A stretch of DNA of 64,000 nt. Origin: Aquabacter sp040049275. Its GTDB lineage: Bacteria; Pseudomonadota; Alphaproteobacteria; Rhizobiales; Xanthobacteraceae. The stretch is from contig NZ_JBDZDT010000008.1 of the NCBI RefSeq assembly GCF_040049275.1, positions 1 to 64,000 on the forward strand, written 5' to 3'. Made by a program: the position numbers and the translations under genes. The notes under the pieces were generated by a model. The model did no database searches. It saw nothing but the letters and a program-made list of their open reading frames with translations, and was not told the origin of the DNA. Each line of letters begins with the position of its first letter. Within the stretch, counting starts at the first letter, position 1. Shown here piece after piece: positions 58,287 to 64,000 of this stretch.

Positions 58287-59267
58287 ATGCTTGCACGTTT
58301 CCTGATGAGCATGGCGTTGCCTGCGCTCATCGCGGGGCTTCCCGCGGCAGCGCAGGCGCAGGCCGGCACCTATCCGGACCGCCCGGTGAAAGTCATCGTC
58401 GCCTATGCTCCCGGTGGGGGCGCCGACATCGTCGCCCGCATCATGTGCCAGAGGCTGTCCGAAAAGCTCGGGCAGCAATTCGTGGTGGTGAACCAGCCCG
58501 GCGCCAGCGGTGCCATGGGCGCAGCAACGGCGGCGCGCTCCGATCCGGATGGATACACGCTGATCGTCGGCCAGACCGCCGAGATGGCGATCCTGCCCAA
58601 TGTCTCCGGCAACCTGCGCTACAAGCCGCTTGAGGACTTCGTCCCGATCTCCCAGGTCACCGCCTATCCCTATGTGATCGCGGTGAATCCCAAGGTTCCG
58701 GCGAAGACGCTCCAGGAACTCATCGCCTATGCCAAGGCCCATCCCAAGGAGCTGAACTACGGCACGCCGGGCTACGGCAGTTCCGCCCATCTTGCAGTCG
58801 AGCTGTTCATGCGCGTTGCCGACGTGCAGTTCACCCACGTGCCCTATCGCGGTTCGGGACCGGCAGCGCAAGCCACCGCCTCCGGCGAGCTGCAGCTCAT
58901 CTTCGGCGATGCGGCGAGCACCACGCCGCTCGCGGAAGCCGGCCTCGTGCGGCCCCTGGCGGTGACCTCCGACAAGCGCTCTCCGAAGCTACCGAACGTC
59001 CCAACCGTGGTGGAGGCGGGCGTGAAGGACTACGTGGTCGTTGCCTGGCACGGGTTCTTCGCCCCGAAGGGCACGCCGCCGGCCATCGTCGGCAAGCTCG
59101 CCGACACCATCAAAGGGATCCTCCAGGACCCGGAACTGCGCAAGCGGTTCGAGCAGGACGCCATCGAGCCGGTAGGCAATTCGCCCAGCGAGTTCACCGC
59201 ATTTGTGAAGAGCGAACTGGAGCGGTGGGGCGCCGTGGCGCGAGAAGCCAGCATCAAGCTCGACTGA
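58287..59267 (+). CDS. Bug-family binding protein
   Basis: A 326-residue periplasmic TctC/Bug protein. The signal peptide is MSMALPALIAGLPAAAQA; YPDRPVKVIVAYAPGGGADIVAR, DGYTLIVGQ and PNVPTVVEAGV are family motifs. GGGGAGGA precedes the ATG at 58287. It follows the CxxC gene on the same strand, so the substrate of the UGSC system is probably an organic acid captured in the periplasm. No TctAB genes are near. Confidence 0.92.
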   Translation: MLARFLMSMALPALIAGLPAAAQAQAGTYPDRPVKVIVAYAPGGGADIVARIMCQRLSEKLGQQFVVVNQPGASGAMGAATAARSDPDGYTLIVGQTAEMAILPNVSGNLRYKPLEDFVPISQVTAYPYVIAVNPKVPAKTLQELIAYAKAHPKELNYGTPGYGSSAHLAVELFMRVADVQFTHVPYRGSGPAAQATASGELQLIFGDAASTTPLAEAGLVRPLAVTSDKRSPKLPNVPTVVEAGVKDYVVVAWHGFFAPKGTPPAIVGKLADTIKGILQDPELRKRFEQDAIEPVGNSPSEFTAFVKSELERWGAVAREASIKLD

Positions 59268-59288
59268 CCGGGCAAGAGGGGAAACGGA

Positions 59289-59317
59289 GGCATGGGGCGG
59301 CACGTCCGGCCCATGCC
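59289..59317 (+). terminator. Hairpin between two Bug genes
   Basis: GGCATGGG (59289-59296) and CCCATGCC (59310-59317) form a perfect 8-bp stem with a GC-rich 13-base loop, 20 bp after the first Bug stop. No T-run. It may mark the end of the UGSC operon or only reduce downstream transcription. Confidence 0.55.
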
Positions 59318-59402
59318 GAAGCACCCGGAACGGGCGTCCTCCGTGTAAGCGGAGAACCGCAATGAAAATAGAAAACCGAGGTTCAACCGGAGGGAAACAT
59401 CC

Positions 59403-60383
59403 ATGCGCAGGACGCTCATCACGCGCTGTGCCGGCCTTGTGGTCTGCCTCACCCTTTTTGCCACCTCCATCGGCCTCGCGGCCTCGGACACCTATCCCAG
59501 CAAGCCCATCCGGTTCGTGGTGCCGTTCACGGCGGGGAGTGCCACCGATACGCTGGCCCGGATCATCGGCCAGAACGTGTCGCAGACCTTGGGCCAGCCC
59601 GTCATTGTCGAGAACGTGCCGGGCGCGAACGGCCAGATCGGCGCTTCCATGGTCGCCCGCGCGGCGCCGGACGGCTACACCATCCTCATCGGCACCAACT
59701 CCACCCACGCCTTCAACCAGGCGCTCTACAAGAAGCTCACCTACGACCATGTGAAGGATTTCGAGCCGATCTCGAAGCTCGGGTCCATCGCCCTTGCTTT
59801 GGTCATCAACCCCCAGGTGCCGGCGAAGACGACACAGGAGCTGATCGCGTATGCCAAGGCCAATCCCGGCAAGCTGAGCTACGGGTCGGGCGCAGCTTCC
59901 GCGCGCCTCGCCATGGAGATGTTCAAGCTCTCCGCAGACGTGGACATCCTCTACGTCCCCTACAAGTCCAACCCCCAGGCGGTGGCCGACCTCCTTGGCG
60001 ACCAGGTGCAGGTGATGCTGGCGGACATGTCCACCACCCTACCCTCCGCCCGCGCCGGAAAGCTGAGGGCGCTCGGCGTCTCCAGCGCCGGACGTTCGCG
60101 TCTCGCACCCGACCTGCCGACCATGCAGGAGGCGGGACTGAAGGGATACGATCTCTACGCTTGGTTCGGCGCCTTTGCGCCCGCAAAGACGCCGGAGGCC
60201 ATCGTCGATGCCCTCGACAGGGCCTTCATCAAAGCCATGAATGACAAGGCCGTTCAGGAGGCGCTGCTCGGCGCGGGCATCGAGCCCTCTTCCTCTACGC
60301 CTGAGGAACTCGCGGCCTTCGTCGCCAGCGAGACCAAGAAGCTCGCCGAGAGCACCAAAGCCGCCGGCATCGAACCGGAATGA
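59403..60383 (+). CDS. Bug-family binding protein
   Basis: A 326-residue TctC/Bug protein. The signal peptide is TRCAGLVVCLTLFATSIGLA; YPSKPIRFVVPFTAGSATDTLAR, DGYTILIGTN and LPTMQEAGLKG follow. It is a different specificity from the one before it. It precedes the second dehydrogenase by 22 bp, so the two are probably co-transcribed. Orphan of its membrane partners in this window. Confidence 0.92.
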   Translation: MRRTLITRCAGLVVCLTLFATSIGLAASDTYPSKPIRFVVPFTAGSATDTLARIIGQNVSQTLGQPVIVENVPGANGQIGASMVARAAPDGYTILIGTNSTHAFNQALYKKLTYDHVKDFEPISKLGSIALALVINPQVPAKTTQELIAYAKANPGKLSYGSGAASARLAMEMFKLSADVDILYVPYKSNPQAVADLLGDQVQVMLADMSTTLPSARAGKLRALGVSSAGRSRLAPDLPTMQEAGLKGYDLYAWFGAFAPAKTPEAIVDALDRAFIKAMNDKAVQEALLGAGIEPSSSTPEELAAFVASETKKLAESTKAAGIEPE

Positions 60384-60405
60384 GCTGCCTGCAGGGGACC
60401 ATCAC

Positions 60406-61320
60406 ATGACCATGCGACGTCAGACGAGGCTCGGCCTCATAGGACTGGGCGAGGTGGGAAACGGCCTCGCAAGAGGATTACGCGCGGAGGGGCTCGCACA
60501 CATGTGCGCCTATGATCCCGGCGCCATGAATGGCCCGTTCGCGGAGCTGATCCAGAGCAACGCCCGCGCGGCGGGCATCGACCTCGTCCCATCCTTGGCG
60601 GCGCTCGCGGCACGCTCCGACACCATCATCAGCTCCACCCCTGGCCGGCAGAGCATCCCGAGCGCGGAGGCGATCGCGCCCTATCTCAATTCCGGCCACC
60701 TCTATGTGGACCTCGCCTCGGCCACCCCCAAGATCAAGACCGCAGCGCTGGAGCTGGCCGCGGCGGCGGGCGCGCGGATCGCCGACGGGGCCATCGGTGG
60801 CAGCCCCCTCATCGACGGGCACCGCATTGAGATCCTCGTGTGCGGACCGGACGGGGAGGACGTCCGCGACATCCTGGTGCCGTGGGGCATGAATATCACC
60901 CATGTAGGCCCGAAGCTCGGCACCGCCTCCGGCATCAAGATTTTCCGCTCGGTAATCGCCAAGGGGCTGGAGGCGGTGATCGTCGAGTGCATCATGGCGG
61001 CCGAACAACACGGCATCTCGGAGGAGGTGCTGGCCTCCTACACCCGCTTTTTCTCCCGGCCATTCGGGGAGATGGCGAAATACATGCTCACAACCAACGT
61101 CATCCACGCTCAACGACGGGCCGAAGAAGCCGAAATGTCCGCGGAGGCGCTGCGCGACACGGGCATCGAACCAATCATGACGGAAGCGACCGTCGCACGA
61201 CTTCAATCCATTGCCGACCTGGGGCTCAAAACTGTATTCGCGGGAAAACCGCCCACGTCGTACGACGCAGCGGTCGCTGCCATTGTCACGCGCCTCTATC
61301 CGGATGCGGCTGTGCAATGA
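60406..61320 (+). CDS. 6-phosphogluconate dehydrogenase-like NAD(P)-binding protein, DUF1932 type
   Basis: A 304-residue dehydrogenase. Cofactor loop GLIGLGEVGNGLARGLRAEG at the N-terminus; the C-terminal half (KIFRSVIAKGLEAVIVECIMAA) has the DUF1932 helical domain with Lys at the expected catalytic place. It should oxidise or reduce a beta-hydroxy acid. It lacks a second Rossmann start, so it is not a fusion. It is the last gene of this catabolic block, followed by the tRNA-like fragment at 61520. Confidence 0.9.
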   Translation: MTMRRQTRLGLIGLGEVGNGLARGLRAEGLAHMCAYDPGAMNGPFAELIQSNARAAGIDLVPSLAALAARSDTIISSTPGRQSIPSAEAIAPYLNSGHLYVDLASATPKIKTAALELAAAAGARIADGAIGGSPLIDGHRIEILVCGPDGEDVRDILVPWGMNITHVGPKLGTASGIKIFRSVIAKGLEAVIVECIMAAEQHGISEEVLASYTRFFSRPFGEMAKYMLTTNVIHAQRRAEEAEMSAEALRDTGIEPIMTEATVARLQSIADLGLKTVFAGKPPTSYDAAVAAIVTRLYPDAAVQ

Positions 61321-61607
61321 GCGCCATCTGACAGGTAATACAGCTCTGAGCCCCAGGTCGCCAACGGGATCACGGCGGGCGCTTCTTGAACCGGATCAGG
61401 CAATTGCGCGGCGTCGCCACGCGCCACGCCCGACACCGGATAACTTTCTCGCCGCCATCCCTATATGGATCAACGCGTTATGAGTCCGGAGACTTAGGGC
61501 AAAGGCGCAACGTCACCGCTTTTTAAGGTGGAAGGAATCGAACCTGCGCAATATAACTGCCCTAGACAGCAGCGGAGACGATCATCCTTCTCACCTTCAG
61601 GGAAAAA
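61321..61607. other. Intergenic end of the catabolic block
   Basis: No gene is seen. The stretch contains the right-hand tRNA-like fragment (61520-61546) and no clear promoter. It marks the boundary between the dehydrogenase gene and the unknown membrane protein. Confidence 0.5.
61520..61546 (-). repeat. tRNA 3'-end-like fragment, candidate attachment site (right copy)
   Basis: On the minus strand it reads GGTTCGATTCCTTCCACC with a T stem pairing at four of five positions, then a T-rich flank. It matches the fragment at 531-558 with two substitutions and a one-base gap, in the same orientation and 61 kb away. No tRNA body precedes it. Together the two copies are what attL and attR of an integrated region would look like, but the lack of an integrase keeps this tentative. 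Confidence 0.42.
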
Positions 61608-62402
61608 CTACCAATTATCCTTGAATTTATCCCAGCCATCTTTCGCGGTAAGCGTCAAGACGGCGGCTTCCATCGTCTTCTGATCGCGATAGCCTTGGGT
61701 CCAGGAGCCCGAAAGAAGAAATATGGCCCCCATCGCGGCCAAGCATCCGTTGCGACCGGACTCGACCATCTCCCGGCAGACGCGTTCCTTCGGCCTCGTT
61801 TCACCCATGATCTTGGACTTCAGCTTCTTGCCCACCGAATGCAGGATCTTGCCGAGGCCGACGATGCCGACCGTGGCGACGGAAACCGCAACAATTCCGA
61901 CATTCCGCTCTTTTTTATCGATGATGTACTGGATATTGTCGGCGCACCTGCCGCAGTCGCAAGAGTATGTCGTGGCCGAGTGCCGATGGCTGCGCGCATC
62001 ATCCCGTAACGTATAGAGATCAAAGACCTTGCCGGCCTGGACCGCGACGGTCGCCATGCTGATCCAGGCCGAAAACACGGCGCCCATGGGCGCGAGCGTT
62101 GTGCCGACGCTGACGGCGTGGCCTGCGAGATTCACGGTCTCCGTAAGTCTGATGCCGCCATGGAAGGCCGCATTGCCCGCAGCGGGAATCCCCTTGGACA
62201 CGGCCACCTGAACACCCTTCCTGGCCCAGGTCCCCGCCTTGTCCGAAAGGGGTTTGTTCACTTGAGGCGGGGCGCCGTCCCGTAGCCGTGCAAGTTCCCT
62301 GCGCTGATCTGCTTCGGGCCAGAAGCCGATCTTGTTCCTGACCTCTTCACCCTTGATGAGTTTGGCGAGATCTTCAAGCTGCTGTGGGGAGGGCAAACCC
62401 AT
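61608..62402 (-). CDS. Unknown protein with two hydrophobic helices and a CxCxxC motif
   Basis: A 264-residue protein of no recognised family. Hydrophobic stretches are NLAGHAVSVGTTLAPMGAVF and VGIVAVSVATVGIVGLGKI. Between them, TTYSCDCGRCADNIQYIIDK contains CxCxxC, a possible metal or disulfide site. The N-terminus (MGLPSPQQLEDLAKLIKGEE) is charged and the C-terminus DGWDKFKDNW is acidic-aromatic. It could be a secreted effector, or a stress membrane protein; nothing supports a choice. It lies alone next to the right tRNA-like fragment. Confidence 0.65.
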   Translation of the reverse strand: MGLPSPQQLEDLAKLIKGEEVRNKIGFWPEADQRRELARLRDGAPPQVNKPLSDKAGTWARKGVQVAVSKGIPAAGNAAFHGGIRLTETVNLAGHAVSVGTTLAPMGAVFSAWISMATVAVQAGKVFDLYTLRDDARSHRHSATTYSCDCGRCADNIQYIIDKKERNVGIVAVSVATVGIVGLGKILHSVGKKLKSKIMGETRPKERVCREMVESGRNGCLAAMGAIFLLSGSWTQGYRDQKTMEAAVLTLTAKDGWDKFKDNW

Positions 62403-62547
62403 AACACTCTCCTATCGCTCCGAGCCGCGCGTGGCCTGATGGCAGCTCGGGGGCTCCGGTGTCTTGGCTTGATGGCCGCAAGGTGGATACAAGCGCGAGA
62501 CCTGTACCATGCGGGACCACCTTAAGCTATGGCGGTAAGCCTTGCTT

Positions 62548-64000
62548 CTAGAATACGTGAAGCTGATCCCAAAGAGGCAGCCGACGGGTGAAGCACCATT
62601 CGACGCTCTCGGCCACCACTGCCAGCTGGGCGTCGGGCGCATCGATCGCCTTCCCGTCCTTCTGCAAGGGAACTCCGCCCGACCGGACGCGGTCTGCGAC
62701 CTTCGATATGACCGCGTCGGGCGCACGCGGCGTGCCGGTGGCGATGGCGTCGAAGACGAGGGCTTCCATGGTCTGCAGGGTGAGGCCGGACCCGGTCAGC
62801 GGCGCCGCGATGGAGGCAAAGGACGACCTTTGCTCCGCAACCTCCCGGGTCGCCGCGCGGTTCAGGGCCGCGGCGCCCGCATTCGATCCGGCTCCCATTC
62901 CCCAGGGCGCGATCTGGGCCTGGCCGGAGCCCACCAGGATGCCGGCGATTTCCACCAGTGACGGGGCGCCCGCAAGGCCGGCCAGCGCCGGCAGGCTCGC
63001 CAGTTCCTTCAGCGTGTGCGGCCGTTGTGCGAGCGCGTCGAAAATCGGCTCGTAATGATGCTTTGGCAGTTCGGCCTTGCCCGCGGGCACGTCGAGCGAC
63101 AGCCGGGTTTCATCGGGCGGCACGGTCAAGGCGAGGGCGAGCTGCTGCAGCTTCGCATCCCGCATGCGATCGGAAAGCTGGCGCGCCCCGCGCACATAGA
63201 CATCGCGGCGGAACGGCCGGTTCACCAGATAGTCCTTCAAGGTCTCGCGCAGCGGCCCGCGCGGCACCTGCTCCAGCGCCTGCTTCTGTTCCGGCCGGAA
63301 CGACAGGTCGGGAAAGGCATCCAGAAGCCCGGAGGCCCCCACATAGTTCAACTTGGCGGGAGCGAGCTGCTTTGCCGTATCCATGTGATACTGAGGCTGC
63401 CAGCCGCCGTTGATATATTCATGCGCCAGATACACCGCCCGATGGGAGCCGGCCGCCTTGCTGCTCGTGCCATTGCGGATCTGGTCGATAAGCTCCGCGT
63501 TCCCGAGCACGCCGGAGCCGCATTTCTGAAGCTCCTCGATCCAGTCGAGGCCCTTCATGATGGCCTCGTCGCTGCGGTCGTGGCCGAGGCCCGCATGCTC
63601 ATAGAGCAGGCGCTGGATGGGAAGCATCACGGCCCATCCCGGCATGGCGTTGTAGGTGATCGAGACCAGCCCTCCGGGCGTTACTTTCTGTTTCAGAAAC
63701 TCGGTGATCTGCGCGCGCTCGGCAGCGCCGATCCAGGACCAGACGCCGTGCATGGTGACCATGTCGAAATCCGGCAGATCGTGCTTCTCCAGCATTTCCT
63801 CGAAGCTCAGTTCCAGGAACTCGATGTTCGTGAGATGGGCTTCGCGTGCCACCTGCCGGGCGCGGGCGATATGGGCCGGGTTGAAGTCGGCAGCCACCAC
63901 GTGGGCCTTGGGATTGGCGGCTGCGATGATGCTTGCGGTGACGCCCTGGCCGCACCCCAGCTCGCAATAGGTGAAGGCACCGCCGATATCCGGCGGCTCT
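62548..64000 (-). CDS. SAM-dependent methyltransferase with C-terminal regulatory domain, 5' truncated by window edge
   Basis: At least 484 residues; the N-terminus is outside the window. The class I SAM-binding motif is ELGCGQGVTASIIAAANP, then AADFNPAHI and the DMVTMHGVWSWI block (motif IV). Residues after about 200 match the methyltransferase regulatory domain seen in a family of roughly 500-residue methyltransferases (DTAKQLAPAKLNYVGASG and ALEQVPRGPLRETLKDYL). The substrate is unknown. The stop is at 62548. It lies outside the arsenic and catabolic blocks. Confidence 0.88.
   Translation of the reverse strand, partial: EPPDIGGAFTYCELGCGQGVTASIIAAANPKAHVVAADFNPAHIARARQVAREAHLTNIEFLELSFEEMLEKHDLPDFDMVTMHGVWSWIGAAERAQITEFLKQKVTPGGLVSITYNAMPGWAVMLPIQRLLYEHAGLGHDRSDEAIMKGLDWIEELQKCGSGVLGNAELIDQIRNGTSSKAAGSHRAVYLAHEYINGGWQPQYHMDTAKQLAPAKLNYVGASGLLDAFPDLSFRPEQKQALEQVPRGPLRETLKDYLVNRPFRRDVYVRGARQLSDRMRDAKLQQLALALTVPPDETRLSLDVPAGKAELPKHHYEPIFDALAQRPHTLKELASLPALAGLAGAPSLVEIAGILVGSGQAQIAPWGMGAGSNAGAAALNRAATREVAEQRSSFASIAAPLTGSGLTLQTMEALVFDAIATGTPRAPDAVISKVADRVRSGGVPLQKDGKAIDAPDAQLAVVAESVEWCFTRRLPLWDQLHVF

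Noticed and set aside
1..64000. CRISPR arrays or complete insertion sequences
   Set aside because: No regularly spaced direct repeats, no terminal inverted repeats flanking a transposase gene and no cas genes were seen.

Overview
The window is about 64 kb of GC-rich DNA from an alphaproteobacterium, most likely a Hyphomicrobiales (rhizobial/Xanthobacteraceae-like) genome. The grounds are codon and GC style, an aio cluster laid out as in rhizobial arsenite oxidisers, a DUF1403-ScpB pair of the kind seen on rhizobial replicons, a fragment recognisable as a rhizobial-type tRNA-Thr 3' end, and many Bug-family binding proteins. No rRNA, complete tRNA, CRISPR array, integrase or intact insertion sequence is visible. 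The window cuts a TetR gene at its left end and a methyltransferase gene at its right end.

Bases 660-18,340 form an arsenic block. It opens with arsR, an MFS exporter and arsH. Then come aioX-aioS-aioR (arsenite sensing by a periplasmic protein, a kinase and a sigma-54 activator), dapE on the opposite strand, and aioB-aioA-cytochrome c (arsenite oxidase and its electron acceptor). Ahead of aioB there is a textbook sigma-54 -24/-12 promoter and upstream GTTCG-N6-CGAAC palindromes suited to AioR. Next is pstS (phosphate uptake despite arsenate) with a PHO-box-like repeat, then a compact operon of an ArsR-ArsC fusion, Acr3, GAPDH, ArsJ and a glutaredoxin-type ArsC. Together these oxidise As(III) for energy or detoxification, reduce As(V) and pump As(III) out, or convert As(V) to 1-arseno-3-phosphoglycerate and export that.

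Bases 18,340-21,030 are a decayed junction: a frameshifted scpB whose break lies in a GC-only hexamer tract, a deleted and frameshifted DUF1403 gene, an AT-rich palindromic patch and a tRNA-Thr 3' end that looks like an attachment site.

Bases 21,145-61,320 are catabolic. (i) 21-31 kb: a LysR gene and a CoA-thioester pathway (acyl-CoA synthetase, MaoC hydratase, Bug protein, hydroxycinnamoyl-CoA hydratase-lyase-like enzyme, two CaiB CoA-transferases, enoyl-CoA hydratase, CitE-like lyase). (ii) 31-44 kb: XRE regulator, gamma-glutamyltransferase, an SsuABC/Tau-like ABC importer, acyl-CoA ligase, thioesterase, M20 peptidase, quinone oxidoreductase, two SDRs and a LivK-type binding protein. (iii) 44-48 kb: an electrophile/quinone set (glutathionyl-hydroquinone reductase, DoxX, azoreductase, LysR) and a metallo-beta-lactamase-fold hydrolase. 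(iv) 48-61 kb: aldehyde dehydrogenase, two beta-hydroxyacid-type dehydrogenases, two IclR regulators with visible operators, a thioredoxin reductase, MmgE/PrpD, three Bug proteins, and a UGSC-family thiol protein (Cys version of a selenoprotein family) followed by a small CxxC protein. This last group is the best candidate for an undescribed system: a thiol-redox catabolic enzyme recharged by its own TrxB.

Bases 61,500-64,000 hold a second tRNA-like fragment matching the one at base 531, an unknown membrane protein and the truncated methyltransferase. The two matching fragments could mark the ends of an integrated region.
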